A stretch of DNA of 64,000 nucleotides from Lacipirellula parvula (GTDB lineage Bacteria; Planctomycetota; Planctomycetia; Pirellulales; Lacipirellulaceae), in the NCBI RefSeq assembly GCF_009177095.1, contig NZ_AP021861.1, forward strand, positions 5,934,501 to 5,998,500, given 5' to 3'. The notes under the pieces are model-generated. The model searched no databases. It was not told where the DNA came from and saw only the letters and a program-made list of their open reading frames with translations. The translations under genes were made by a program, and so were the position numbers. Positions within the stretch are counted from its first letter, which is position 1. Every line of letters begins with the position of its first letter. Positions 24,601 to 33,690 of this stretch are shown piece after piece.

Positions 24601-27294
24601 TCAAGCATCGGCAGCGGCCTGCTCGGTACTGAGCGTCGGCTGCAACGCAGGCGGTTCAGGTTCTTCCTCAAGTTCGATCGTTCGCGGCACGACCAGCGCG
24701 AACGTGCTGCCCGCGCCCGGTTGGCTATCGAGCGTAATCTCGCCCTGCATCGCCGACGCGAACGTCGCACAAATCGCGAGCCCGAGTCCGGTCCCCTCAG
24801 CGTGACGTCCCGAGGAATGGACCTGCTCGAAGTTCTCGAAGATGCGACTCTGATCCTGCGGCGGAATGCCGATGCCCGTATCCGACACCGCGAAGATCCA
24901 GTTCTCCTCGTCGGATCGCGCCGCAAGCGTGATGACGCCGGCATCGGTGAACTTCACCGCATTGGCCAACAAATTGAGCAGCACTTGCTTCAGCTTCGTC
25001 CGGTCGAGCAGCGGCGTCCCCAAATCGTCCGGCACGACGACGGTAAATTCCACGCCAGGCCGCTTCTGCAACAACGGCTCGGTCATCGCAATCAGCTCGT
25101 CGAACAGTTCCGCAACGTCGACGGGCTCCATCATCAGCGCTTGCTCACGCGCCTCGGCCTTCGCGAGATCGAGCACGTTGTTGACGAGCGCCAGCAGGTG
25201 CCGTCCGCTCGCCGCGATCCGCTCGATGCGATCGCGCTGATGATCATCGAGGCCATGAGCGCCAACGTGCCGCAGCAGGCCGGTGGAAAAGCCGATGATC
25301 GAATTCAGCGGCGTCCGCAATTCATGGCTCATGTTGCGCAGGAACGTCGCCTTCGCCATCGCCGCGGCCTGCGCCGCCTCCGCCATCTCGGCGAGGGCTC
25401 GATTCGAACCGGCAATGGCCTCGACATGCGCTAGCAGTTGCTTCTTCGACTCACGCTCCTCCGTGATGTCGCTCGCCGACCCGGCCATCCGGTAGGGTCT
25501 TCCCGCCGCGTCCCACGCCGCCTGCCCGCGAATCCGCACCCAAATCCACCGATTGTGCAGCGTGAGGTAACGCAGGGTGACGTCGTACGGCACGCGGTCT
25601 TGGCAGTGGGCGTCAATCGCCGCCCGCACCTCGGCCACGTCGCTGGAGTGGACGCGCGTGAACCACTCTTCAACGTTCAGCTTCTCGTCGTCGGCCGGGA
25701 AGCCAAAAATCTCACGGTAGCGCGCCGAGGCGAAGAAGCCGGCTTGATCCGTGCGCCATTCCCAAATCCCGTCTTGCGACGCGCCTACGGCGAGATCGAA
25801 GCGCTGTTCGCTGTCTCGCAGAGCCGCCGCCGCCCGTTCCGCCTCCGCCGTTTGCCGCGACGCCCGCTGACGCATGTTGATCGCCGCTGCCAGCAACAAT
25901 GCGCTCAGCAAGCCCTTAGCCAGCGCGAGATCAGGCGTCTTCGAGTAGTGGAGCGCCTCGGTTTCCGGCGTAGGCCAAACCTTGAAGCGCCAACCGAGTC
26001 CGCGGAGCTTGAGCACGGTCGATTCCACGACAGCGGGATCTACCGTCGCTTCGTCGGCGCTGGCGAAAATGGTTTGCTCGCCTTGCTCGACGCTGAAGCT
26101 AAAGGCGTCGTGCCGGCGGTCGGCGGCCAGGCCCCCCAGGATCGTGTCGATACGAAACACCGCCGCGATGTAGCCGGTCACTTGGCCCGCTTCGTCGATG
26201 GTCGGCAAGTAGCCGATGAACCCCGATTCGCCGTGCATCAGCGTCAGCACGGGCGTGAACGCAAACTGCCCGGTCTCTCGCGAGCGCACAACCGCGTCAT
26301 GCCGCGGCCCCGGCGGCAGCACTTTGCCGAAGACGTCGTCGCGCTCGTTGGCGGCGGCGCAAACCCAGGCGATCCTCAACTCGGGGTTAATCCAGTTGAT
26401 CGCCACGATGCCGCCGAAGTCTTCGAGCAACCGCCGCGCATCTTTCCGCTGTTGCGGTCGATCGAGCACTCCCCAGCGATCGGCGAAACGATCGATCGCC
26501 TGCAGCCGCGACTGAAGTTGTTCGCGAACTTGCATTCGCAAGCCCGCCGCCGCCACAGCCGTCGCCCGTCGCAGTTGCAGCGTTTCGTTGTCGACCAATT
26601 CCCGCCACACGAGCACGCTGGCCGCCGCTAGTGCGAACGACGCCGGATAAGCGAGCCACGACGATCCGGCCGCCGCCGCTTCCCGATAAGCCATCGCCAC
26701 GACGACGCTTCCTAACAAAAACAAGCCGACCGCCGTCGTCAGCGCCATGCCGGTGGTAAGTTGCCAGCCGACGCGCAAATCAGTCCCCATGACGTAGCGA
26801 CTCAACGCCACAAGCGCCAGCATGCAGACGACGATCCCTGCCAGCGAAGCCGCGGCGACGTCGAACCGCGGAAAGTTTCGCGCCAAGATCGCCATGCTTA
26901 GCAACATGAAGCAGAGCGCCACCCCCAACGCCATCCGGCCGCCGCCGACGCGCTTGATCAACGCCTCGCTCGGCTCGTGCAGCAGCGTCTCCATGCCAAC
27001 GGACGCCCCGCTGGCGACTTCGACGAAGTGCAGCGCGCTGAACGCCAGCGCCGCTCCCGCTAGCCAGTTCGCCGACTGCCGCCGTTGCGTCACGCTGCAG
27101 AAAAGCGCGGCGCCGCTCAACGCGAACATCACCGCCGTATTGAATCGCAACGTCGGCCCTGGATTGGCCAACCGCAGCAGATCGGCATAGCCTGCCAGCC
27201 AGGCGATCATCATCGTCGCGCCGAGCGACATCGCCAGCGCGGCGACGACAAGAGCGCTCCATTCCACCGGCGAGTAACGTCGAAGCGGCTTCAT
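24601..27294 (-). CDS. Membrane sensor histidine kinase (CHASE-like, PAS, HisKA, HATPase)
   Basis: Protein of 897 residues. Residues 1-230 hold about seven hydrophobic spans; residues ~240-440 form an extracellular region of CHASE type (LQAIDRFADRW, INWINPELRIAW, GYIAAVFRID), closed by another span near 455. A PAS domain covers ~485-610, ending in the PAC-like MAGSASDITEERE. The dimerisation/phosphoacceptor helix has MSHELRTPLNSIIGF, and the ATPase domain has NLLANAVKFTD (N box), VSDTGIGIPP (G1) and GTGLGLAIC (G2). The tail is Glu/Pro-rich. It pairs with the CheY-like gene 96 bases downstream. The sensed signal is unknown. Confidence 0.92.
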   Translation of the reverse strand: MKPLRRYSPVEWSALVVAALAMSLGATMMIAWLAGYADLLRLANPGPTLRFNTAVMFALSGAALFCSVTQRRQSANWLAGAALAFSALHFVEVASGASVGMETLLHEPSEALIKRVGGGRMALGVALCFMLLSMAILARNFPRFDVAAASLAGIVVCMLALVALSRYVMGTDLRVGWQLTTGMALTTAVGLFLLGSVVVAMAYREAAAAGSSWLAYPASFALAAASVLVWRELVDNETLQLRRATAVAAAGLRMQVREQLQSRLQAIDRFADRWGVLDRPQQRKDARRLLEDFGGIVAINWINPELRIAWVCAAANERDDVFGKVLPPGPRHDAVVRSRETGQFAFTPVLTLMHGESGFIGYLPTIDEAGQVTGYIAAVFRIDTILGGLAADRRHDAFSFSVEQGEQTIFASADEATVDPAVVESTVLKLRGLGWRFKVWPTPETEALHYSKTPDLALAKGLLSALLLAAAINMRQRASRQTAEAERAAAALRDSEQRFDLAVGASQDGIWEWRTDQAGFFASARYREIFGFPADDEKLNVEEWFTRVHSSDVAEVRAAIDAHCQDRVPYDVTLRYLTLHNRWIWVRIRGQAAWDAAGRPYRMAGSASDITEERESKKQLLAHVEAIAGSNRALAEMAEAAQAAAMAKATFLRNMSHELRTPLNSIIGFSTGLLRHVGAHGLDDHQRDRIERIAASGRHLLALVNNVLDLAKAEAREQALMMEPVDVAELFDELIAMTEPLLQKRPGVEFTVVVPDDLGTPLLDRTKLKQVLLNLLANAVKFTDAGVITLAARSDEENWIFAVSDTGIGIPPQDQSRIFENFEQVHSSGRHAEGTGLGLAICATFASAMQGEITLDSQPGAGSTFALVVPRTIELEEEPEPPALQPTLSTEQAAADA

Positions 27295-27521
27295 GGCGAG
27301 ATCGATGAAGGAAGATCGACCAAACGAAGCTGCGGCGCTGGTCGACGACTCGGCAAGACGACACGATTTTGGCGGGACCGTAGCGGCCAGTTTTCGTATA
27401 TTTGGCGGTTATCCACTAGAGAACTTTTGCGCAATCCGAACGCTACAATGGGCTCGCCGCTTCCGAAAACGAGGGACAGCGCCCCTCTCCCACCTCACCC
27501 ATCACCGCCGAGAAACGGACG

Positions 27522-28529
27522 ATGAAGGCCTTCCAATACGAATCTTTCAGCCTCGATGGCCTGAAACGGGTCGACCTCCCCGAGCCCCAGCCCGGCCCCT
27601 ACGAGGTCGCGGTGCGGTTTCGCGCAGCCTCGCTCAACTACCGCGATTTGCTCTTTGCCTGGGGCGTTTACAACCCCAAAGCGAAATTCCCGACCATTCC
27701 CCTCTCCGATGGCGCCGGCGAAGTGGTCGCCGTTGGCAGCGAGGTGACGCGCTGGAAAACTGGCGATCGCGTCTGCCCGATCTTCACCCAAGGCTGGCTT
27801 GAAGGTCCCTACAACGCCGCGAAGGCCGGCACCACCCTCGGCGGCGGCGACCTCCCCGGCGTCCTCCGCGAGATCGGCGCGTTCCACGAACAATCGCTCG
27901 TTCGCATCCCCGACTACCTCTCGTTTGAAGAAGCCGCCACGCTCCCCTGCGCCGCGGTCACGGTCTGGAACTCACTTGTCGTCTTCGGCAATCTCAAAGC
28001 GGGCGAGACGGTCCTCACGCTTGGCACCGGCGGCGTCTCGATGTTTGCGCTGCAGCTCGCGAAGCTGCATGGCGCCCGCGTTATTTCCACCAGTAGCAGC
28101 GACGAGAAGTTGGAGCGTGTCCGCGCGCTAGGTGCCGACGAAACGATCAACTACAAAACGCATCCCGCCTGGGAGAAAGAAGTCCTCCGCCTCACCGACG
28201 GCGTCGGCGTCGACCACGTCGTCGAAGTCGGCGGCGCCGGCACCATTAGTAAGTCGATCGCCTCGGCACGCATCGCCGGCAAGATCGGCGTCATCGGCGT
28301 CCTCGCCCAAGGCGAAGGCGTGAACCCGATGTTCCTGCTGATGAAGACGCTCGCGCTGCAAGGCATCTTCGTCGGCTCGCGCGAGATGTTCGAACATCTC
28401 AATGCCGCGATCACGACGGCGCAGCTGAAGCCGGTGATCGATCGGACATTCCCCTTCGACGAAGCCGTCGAGGCGTTGCGGCATATGGAAACGGGTTCGC
28501 ACTTCGGGAAGATTGTGCTGAAATACTGA
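27522..28529 (+). CDS. MDR-superfamily NAD(P)H-dependent oxidoreductase
   Basis: Protein of 335 residues with the two-domain quinone-oxidoreductase/alcohol-dehydrogenase layout: GroES-like part (residues 1-125, LNYRDLLFAWGVYNP, IPLSDGAGEVVAVGSEV) and Rossmann part (LTLGTGGVSMFALQLAKLHG, glycine-rich cofactor loop). The structural zinc cysteines are absent, and the YRD motif in place of a Cys fits the zinc-independent or enoyl-reductase-like branch. ATG at 27522. Divergent from the sensor kinase. Substrate unknown. Confidence 0.88.
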   Translation: MKAFQYESFSLDGLKRVDLPEPQPGPYEVAVRFRAASLNYRDLLFAWGVYNPKAKFPTIPLSDGAGEVVAVGSEVTRWKTGDRVCPIFTQGWLEGPYNAAKAGTTLGGGDLPGVLREIGAFHEQSLVRIPDYLSFEEAATLPCAAVTVWNSLVVFGNLKAGETVLTLGTGGVSMFALQLAKLHGARVISTSSSDEKLERVRALGADETINYKTHPAWEKEVLRLTDGVGVDHVVEVGGAGTISKSIASARIAGKIGVIGVLAQGEGVNPMFLLMKTLALQGIFVGSREMFEHLNAAITTAQLKPVIDRTFPFDEAVEALRHMETGSHFGKIVLKY

Positions 28530-28585
28530 GGGCTGAGTTCGCAGCCGCCGGTCAACGACCGGCCGGAGCGCTCCTACGAAGAACG

Positions 28586-28806
28586 AACCACAAAGGCACG
28601 AAGTGCACGACGGGATTCAGAGGAGACAGGAGTCCGCGAATCAGCGTGAATGAGCAACTTGGCGATTCAACCTATTCGCGAAAACTACCCTTCGCAGAAA
28701 AAACAGCCCCGACCTAGCTAGGTCGGGGCTATTTGCGATGATTCGCGTGATTCGCGGTTACTTCGCTGCTTAAGAATTCCGTTGTGTTCGTCGTGCCGTC
28801 GTGGTT
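28586..28806. repeat. Nested inverted repeats of the ACCACnACGnCACGAAG family
   Basis: AACCACAAAGGCACGAAG at 28586 continues to CACGACGGG and is countered by TTCGTCGTGCCGTCGTGGTT ending at 28806. Inside are a second weaker pair (CGCGAATCAGCGTGAA around 28635 against ATTCGCGTGATTCGCGG at 28741) and the palindrome at 28705. A related pair lies at 39715-39800. The gap 28530-28886 contains no gene. Confidence 0.7.
28705..28730. terminator. 26-bp perfect palindrome, terminator-like
   Basis: AGCCCCGACCTAG followed directly by its reverse complement CTAGGTCGGGGCT; ATTT follows. The identical palindrome, extended by two bases each side and with a real U-run, ends the PEP-CTERM gene at 31761. Confidence 0.6.
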
Positions 28807-28830
28807 AAAAATGCGACGCGGATAATGTTT

Positions 28831-28860
28831 CGCTCCGGCGGGTCGTTGACCCGCGGCTAC
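28831..28860. repeat. CGCTCCGGCGGGTCGTTGACC repeat, copy 1
   Basis: Thirty bases starting CGCTCCGGCGGGTCG, containing the palindrome GCGGGTCGTTGACCCGC, end 26 bases before the K+ channel start. An identical copy in the same orientation lies at 30051-30080, just after that gene. Confidence 0.85.
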
Positions 28861-28886
28861 CTCGCTTCATTCCAACCTTGGCGCCT

Positions 28887-30017
28887 ATGCTGTTCTACCT
28901 CAGCACTTGCTTTGGCCTCGCGCTGATCTTCCTCGCTCTGTACGACGCGTTTGAAACGCTCGTCCTGCCGCGGCGCGTCACGCGGCGGTTGCGGATCGCG
29001 CGGGTTTACTTCCGCGTCACTTGGACCGCTTGGCGCCGGCTCTGCGATCTGCCGCGTACGGGTCGTACGCGCGAAAGCCTCCTCAGCATCTTCGGCCCGC
29101 TATCGCTGTTCGGGTTGTTCATCTGCTGGATGCTGCTCATCGTCACCGGCTTCGCGCTGCTGCATTGGCTGGGCCACACGCTCACGCCGCCGTCGAATCG
29201 CGACTTCCGCCAATGCCTTTACCACAGCGGCGAAACCTTCTTCACGCTCGGCTACGGCGACGTCACCCCCGTGACGTATGTCGGCAAGCTGCTCGCCGTC
29301 TCGGAAGCGGGCATCGGCTTCGGCTTCATGGCCGTGGTGATTGGCTATCTGCCAGTGCTTTACCAAGCCTTCTCCAATCGCGAACGCAACATCACGCTGC
29401 TCGACGCCCGCGCCGGTTCGCCGCCGACGGTGTACGAACTGTGGCGACGCCTCGGCTCCACGGGTGAACGGATCGAAACCGATCGCTTCCTCGGCGAGTG
29501 GGAAATCTGGTCGGCGGAATTACTCGAAAGCCACCTGTCGTTCCCGGTCCTTTGCTACTACCGTTCGCAACACGACAATCAATCATGGCTCGCCGCGTTG
29601 GCGCTCGTGCTCGACGCTTCCTCGCTGCTGCTCGTGCATGGCCTCGAAGGTTCGCGATTGCGAGCAAGGCTGACATTCGCGATGGCACGCCACGCGGCGG
29701 TCGACATGTGCCTGGTGTTCCAACTCCCGCCGCACGAGCCGCGGGTGGAACGACTTTCCGATGAAGAACTGCGCCGCTCTTTTAGCCTCGCCCATCGACC
29801 GCTCAGCGACGAGCAAATCACGCAGCTTCGCGAACTACAGGCGATCTACGAGCCGTTTCTCCAAGCGATGGCCGACTACTTCCGCCTCTACTTGCCGCGG
29901 TTCATTTCGGATCGGCCGACTGCTGACAATTGGCAAACGAGCCCCTGGACGACTCGGGCGCCTCATTTGGATGAACTCTCGGGGGAGAGCTCGGCGGCGA
30001 GCGAGCATTTTCGTTAG
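28887..30017 (+). CDS. Two-span potassium channel family protein
   Basis: Protein of 376 residues. It has an N-terminal span (LFYLSTCFGLALIFLALYDA), a cytoplasmic basic segment, a span at ~75-95 (LFGLFICWMLLIVTGFALL), the pore loop with filter TLGYGD, and an inner helix (GIGFGFMAVVIGYLPVLYQ). The C-terminal ~200 residues are soluble with no RCK/TrkA signature visible, and may be a regulatory helical domain. The ATG at 28887 is chosen; a TTG three codons earlier is the alternative. The gene is bracketed by 30-base direct repeats. Confidence 0.88.
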   Translation: MLFYLSTCFGLALIFLALYDAFETLVLPRRVTRRLRIARVYFRVTWTAWRRLCDLPRTGRTRESLLSIFGPLSLFGLFICWMLLIVTGFALLHWLGHTLTPPSNRDFRQCLYHSGETFFTLGYGDVTPVTYVGKLLAVSEAGIGFGFMAVVIGYLPVLYQAFSNRERNITLLDARAGSPPTVYELWRRLGSTGERIETDRFLGEWEIWSAELLESHLSFPVLCYYRSQHDNQSWLAALALVLDASSLLLVHGLEGSRLRARLTFAMARHAAVDMCLVFQLPPHEPRVERLSDEELRRSFSLAHRPLSDEQITQLRELQAIYEPFLQAMADYFRLYLPRFISDRPTADNWQTSPWTTRAPHLDELSGESSAASEHFR

Positions 30018-30050
30018 GCGGCTCGTTGAGGCGCAGCGCGAAGTGGGTGT

Positions 30051-30080
30051 CGCTCCGGCGGGTCGTTGACCCGCGGCTAC
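30051..30080. repeat. CGCTCCGGCGGGTCGTTGACC repeat, copy 2
   Basis: Identical to 28831-28860 and in the same orientation; begins 34 bases after the stop of the K+ channel gene. Confidence 0.85.
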
Positions 30081-30181
30081 TAGCTCCTTTCAAGTTTCTG
30101 CGCTTGAACGCCGATCAGGGGGCAAGGCGTGTGCGCTGACGCGCACCTTGTCTGCTAGCACGAGATCGGGGGAGCGTCGGC

Positions 30182-30736
30182 ATGTCGGAACAATCTTCGC
30201 GCAGTTCGCTGTTGGCTTCCGGCACTGTCATCGCGGCGCTCATCAGCGGCGTCACCGCACTAATCACGGCGCTGCTCCCGTGGTTCTTGCCTGACCGCAG
30301 CCAGCCTGTCGCACCGGTTGAACCTGCCGCCATCGCCGCGACTCGCGACGTGCCGGCAACGCACGGAGCGCCGAACTTCACCATCGGCGCCTGGACGATT
30401 ACCTCCAGCGTCGACGACGAGGGCAACGACTACGCCGGCAGCACGCTGCGGTTCCTCTCGCAGCACGACCTCGGCGACCGCATCGAGGTGACCGGTTTCT
30501 TCGAGTGGCGCCTGCAGCAGCAAACGCTCGGCCGCGAGCAAGTCACCGCCACCTACGATCCCGCAACGCGGCAGCTCTACATCGAGGGGAAGTACACCGA
30601 TAACCCCGAGATCCTCGCCCCCGGCTCGTTCTCGGCCGAGGTTTCGGCAGATGGCCGGCAACTTCTCAACGGCCGGTGGGGCAACGTCCCCGGCGAGCGA
30701 GTCGGCGTTCTCGGCACGTGGGAAGCCCGCCGCTAG
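30182..30736 (+). CDS. Membrane-anchored hypothetical protein
   Basis: Protein of 184 residues; ATG at 30182 with GGGGGAG upstream. One N-terminal span (SGTVIAALISGVTALITALL) is followed by a Pro/Ala linker and a C-terminal beta-rich domain of ~120 residues (FTIGAWTITSSVDDEGNDYA, RLQQQTLGREQVTATYDP, GSFSAEVSADGRQLLNGRWG). It is unlike any family I know. The TAG stop at 30734-30736 starts a CCCCGGGCTC element. Confidence 0.68.
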   Translation: MSEQSSRSSLLASGTVIAALISGVTALITALLPWFLPDRSQPVAPVEPAAIAATRDVPATHGAPNFTIGAWTITSSVDDEGNDYAGSTLRFLSQHDLGDRIEVTGFFEWRLQQQTLGREQVTATYDPATRQLYIEGKYTDNPEILAPGSFSAEVSADGRQLLNGRWGNVPGERVGVLGTWEARR

Positions 30737-30820
30737 CCCCGGGCTCTGCCCGGGGGTCGCTCCCCATTCCGGGCCGGCTCCGTCGCGCGTAGTGCCGCCC
30801 CCGGGCAGAGCCCGGGGCTA
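30734..30820. repeat. CCCCGGGCTCTGCCCGGGGG element, full copy
   Basis: The left arm starts TAGCCCCGGGCTCTGCCCGG; the right arm CCCCCGGGCAGAGCCCGGGG ends in CTA at 30820. Between them lies the family core GTCG..CC.ATTCCGG..C....CGCG. The arms are near-perfect reverse complements, each also self-complementary. The first three bases are the stop codon of the preceding gene. Confidence 0.88.
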
Positions 30821-31101
30821 AAAATCCCGCCAGGAGTTGCGGCAAGCTCTAGCCGCACGCACGCCTGCCATAACGTAAACACCCTGGACATCCTATTCCC
30901 ACGCCACTTTCGGCCAGTTCGCAGGGCAGTTTGAGAACCTTTCCGCTCCCCAAACGTGGCGTTCCACACCGTTTCGGCTTATCATAAATATTCACCCCTC
31001 GCTGAGGCGCGACGGGCGACTTGGAACGCCGCTTGGCTGCGCGACCGCTGTCGCGATCAGAAGCCAATCTTCTCTCCATTGACGACGACAACGAGGAACA
31101 G

Positions 31102-31695
31102 ATGAAGCAATTCGTGTCCCGAGCTCTCCTCGCGGGTGCGCTCGCGTGCCTGCCCGCCATCGCGACAGCCGCGAACTACGACGAATCGGTCAACGGCGAC
31201 ATCTCTGGCGTCCCCGCCGCTCCGACGACGATCGCCTTCACCGAAGGCGCCAACGTCATCAAGGGAACCGCCGGCACGCCCGCCGACTACGACGTCATCA
31301 GCTTCACCATCCCCGACGGCCATCAACTCTCGTCGCTCTACCTCGACGCCTACTCGAACCTGGGCTACCAATCGTTCGTCGGCCTGCAGAACAGCGCGAC
31401 CTGGACGACCGGTCTCGGCAATCTGGTCGTCGGCGAAACCTTGATGGGATACGCCCTCTACGACGCCGGTCTCGTCGGCACCAACCTCCTCGCCGACATG
31501 GGCGTCAACGGCGCCGGCTTCGGCTCGGGCTTCACCCCGCCTCTTCCCAGCGGCGCCTACTCGTTCTTGATTCAAGACACGACCAGCCCGTTTAGCTACC
31601 AATTCACCTTCAACGTCACCGCCGTTCCGGAACCGGCCACCATCGGCCTCGCCGCTCTCGGCCTGCTGGCGATCGCGCGCATCCGCCGCCGCTAA
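31102..31695 (+). CDS. PEP-CTERM exported protein
   Basis: Protein of 197 residues starting at the ATG at 31102 (GAGGAA upstream); the longer frame from 31021 is rejected. Signal peptide: KQFVSRALLAGALACLPAIA, cleavage near TAA/NYDE. A ~140-residue beta-rich domain follows (VISFTIPDGHQLSSLYLDAY, TSPFSYQFTFNVTA). The PEP-CTERM tail is textbook: VPEPATIGLAALGLLAIA then RIRRR. Exosortase-type sorting is expected. A strong terminator follows. Confidence 0.88.
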   Translation: MKQFVSRALLAGALACLPAIATAANYDESVNGDISGVPAAPTTIAFTEGANVIKGTAGTPADYDVISFTIPDGHQLSSLYLDAYSNLGYQSFVGLQNSATWTTGLGNLVVGETLMGYALYDAGLVGTNLLADMGVNGAGFGSGFTPPLPSGAYSFLIQDTTSPFSYQFTFNVTAVPEPATIGLAALGLLAIARIRRR

Positions 31696-31760
31696 CGACG
31701 AGCGACGTTTGACATCGCACCGCGTAACTGCCGCGAACGCTGAAGTACCGCAAAACGCCA

Positions 31761-31795
31761 ATAGCCCCGACCTAGCTAGGTCGGGGCTATTTTTT
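31761..31795. terminator. Bidirectional intrinsic terminator
   Basis: ATAGCCCCGACCTAG is followed directly by its exact reverse complement (30-base perfect palindrome 31761-31790) and TTTTT. It lies between the convergent PEP-CTERM and SDR genes. Its central 26 bases are identical to 28705-28730. Confidence 0.92.
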
Positions 31796-31828
31796 CGCGC
31801 GAAGCTTTTAATTCATCGCAGCCGTCGT

Positions 31829-32584
31829 TCAAATTTGTCCCTGCCCGCCGTCGGCGAACAGTTCGACGCCATTGACGAAGCTACTCTCGTCAGACGCCAA
31901 GAACAGCACAACGTTCGCAATCTCCTCCGGCGTCCCGGCACGACCTGATGGCGCAGCCTCGGCGGTTGAAGCTTCCATCCCGCGAATTTGCTCGTCCGTC
32001 AGCTTCAAGCTGTTCTTGTAGCCAGGCGTCACGACGGTGCCGGGGCTGACGACGTTCACGCGAATCCGCCGCGGCTTCAAGTCGACAGCCCAACCACGCG
32101 CGAACGACCGCACCGCCGCCTTCGTCGCGGAGTAAACGCTAAACGCCGGAAAGCCTTTGATCGATACCAACGAAGCGTTGAGCACAATCGAACCGCCGTC
32201 GCTCATCAACGGCAACGCCTTCTGCACCGTGAACAGCAACCCCTTCACGTTCAGATTGAACAGCGTGTCGAAGTGCTCCTCAGTGATCTCTCCCAGCGGC
32301 GCGAATGCGGCCGTGCCGGCGTTCGCGAAGACGACGTCGAGCCGCACTTTCTGTTCTTTGATCGTTGCGAATAACCGATCGAGATCCGCAAGCTTCGAGG
32401 CGTCGCTTTGCACGGCGGTGACGTTCGAACCGATTTCCTTCACCGCCGCATCCAGTTCCGCCTGACGCCTGCCAGTAATGAAGACATAGGCCCCTTCCGC
32501 GACGAACCGCTTGGCGGTCGCGAGCCCCAGCCCGCTGTTACCGCCCGTGACGAGGGCGACTTTGCCCTGCAATTGCTGTGGCAT
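31829..32584 (-). CDS. Short-chain dehydrogenase/reductase
   Basis: Protein of 251 residues. Cofactor loop TGGNSGLG near the N-terminus, NAG in VVFANAGTAAF, catalytic Ser region LNASLVSIKG and YSATK with the catalytic Tyr/Lys. The ATG at 32584 is chosen because GAGGAGC sits eight bases upstream; an ATG five codons earlier overlaps that site. Arg in TGRR after strand 2 suggests NADP(H). It is 97 bases downstream of a second SDR gene and likely shares its transcript and TetR control. Substrate unknown. Confidence 0.9.
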   Translation of the reverse strand: MPQQLQGKVALVTGGNSGLGLATAKRFVAEGAYVFITGRRQAELDAAVKEIGSNVTAVQSDASKLADLDRLFATIKEQKVRLDVVFANAGTAAFAPLGEITEEHFDTLFNLNVKGLLFTVQKALPLMSDGGSIVLNASLVSIKGFPAFSVYSATKAAVRSFARGWAVDLKPRRIRVNVVSPGTVVTPGYKNSLKLTDEQIRGMEASTAEAAPSGRAGTPEEIANVVLFLASDESSFVNGVELFADGGQGQI

Positions 32585-32681
32585 GGGAATGCTCCTCATT
32601 CGCGCAACTGCTCTCCCCCCGCTGAATCACAAGAGGAGAGCGCTGCGATTGTTGATCTCGAGAAAACGGCCGCGGCTCGAA

Positions 32682-33434
32682 TCAAGTAAACCCGCCGCCG
32701 ACGCGAATCTCTTCGCCAGTCACCCAGCCCGATGCGCTCGAAGCCATGAATGCAACCACCGGCGCGACGTCGCTCGGCTGGCCAATCCGACCAAGCGGCG
32801 TCTGAGCTTCCGTCAACTTGCGGAACTCGCCGTCATGGGCCGTGATGTTTGCAGCCGTCGTCCCTTCCGTCTCGATCATGCCGGGATTGACCGAATTGAC
32901 CCGAATGCCGCGCGGGCCAAGTTCTTTCGCCAGCGAACGCGTGACGGCATCGACCGCCGCCTTCGTCGCGCTGTAAACGGCCGTTTGCGGCAACGCGGTC
33001 GTCGAGACGATCGAGCTGATATTGATAACGCTGCCGCCGGAGCCCATCAACTTCACCGCTTCTTGCGTCGCAAGCAGCAGCCCCAGTACGTTCAAGTTGA
33101 ATTGCTTGTGGAAGTGCTCGGGCGTGATCTCCTCAATTCCTGCGAACTCGTAGATGCCTGCGTTGTTCACCAAGACGTCGACCTTGCCATACGCCTTCTT
33201 CGCTTCTGCGAACAGCTTTACCACGTCGGCCGGATCGGCGACGTTGGCGCCGACCGCCACCGCTTTGCCTCCCTTGCCCGTGATGTCGGCGACCACCTTG
33301 TCGGCGCCCGCCTTGCTGCTCGAGTAATTGACGACGACCGCGGCGCCCTGGGCCGCAAGTTCACGGGCGATCTCGGCGCCAATCCCTTTTGAGGCGCCAG
33401 TGACGAGAGCAACTTTACCGGCAAGCGTAGCCAT
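32682..33434 (-). CDS. Short-chain dehydrogenase/reductase
   Basis: Protein of 250 residues from the ATG at 33434; 28 upstream in-frame residues are rejected. Motifs: TGASKGIG, NNAGIYEF, INISSIVS with the catalytic Ser, YSATKAAVD with Tyr/Lys, and PGMIETEG. It is a closer match than its neighbour to the 3-oxoacyl-reductase or glucose-1-dehydrogenase type. Its promoter lies in 33435-33720, which also holds two copies of an operator-like palindrome next to the divergent TetR gene, so repression by that regulator is likely. Such TetR-SDR arrangements usually respond to small electrophiles or quinones. Confidence 0.9.
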   Translation of the reverse strand: MATLAGKVALVTGASKGIGAEIARELAAQGAAVVVNYSSSKAGADKVVADITGKGGKAVAVGANVADPADVVKLFAEAKKAYGKVDVLVNNAGIYEFAGIEEITPEHFHKQFNLNVLGLLLATQEAVKLMGSGGSVINISSIVSTTALPQTAVYSATKAAVDAVTRSLAKELGPRGIRVNSVNPGMIETEGTTAANITAHDGEFRKLTEAQTPLGRIGQPSDVAPVVAFMASSASGWVTGEEIRVGGGFT

Positions 33435-33637
33435 GGGAGGAATCCTTAAGCGAGGCGGATGTGAAGGTGGGTAGTTGAACGTGTGGACGAAATAAAAGCC
33501 ACCAACTTCGTCGATCAACGGCCGCTGTGGGGAACGTGGCGGCCTTCAGGTAGGTTTTCGATTGACCGACGAAGCTGGCTGGCACTGGACGATTGGTTCG
33601 TCTGGAGCTGGTTACGCAGCCGGTTCGCCAAGTGTTC

Positions 33638-33653
33638 TGTACCGTTCAGTAAA
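33638..33653. promoter_or_regulatory. TetR operator-like site, copy 1
   Basis: TGTACCGTTCAGTAAA differs at two bases from TTTACCGATCAGTAAA, the reverse complement of the site at 33691-33706, to which it is therefore an inverted copy. Near-palindromic about GTTC. Confidence 0.7.
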
Positions 33654-33690
33654 AAATATCCCGTGCGCCATTTGACTGCAAGTGCTATAA

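Noticed and set aside
25438-26631. 397-residue plus-strand reading frame
   Set aside because: Antisense to the sensor kinase gene, Arg-rich, no domain.
33556-33575. Possible sigma-54 promoter TGGCAC at 33566
   Set aside because: The -24 box is present but no TTGC occurs at the required 12-base spacing.
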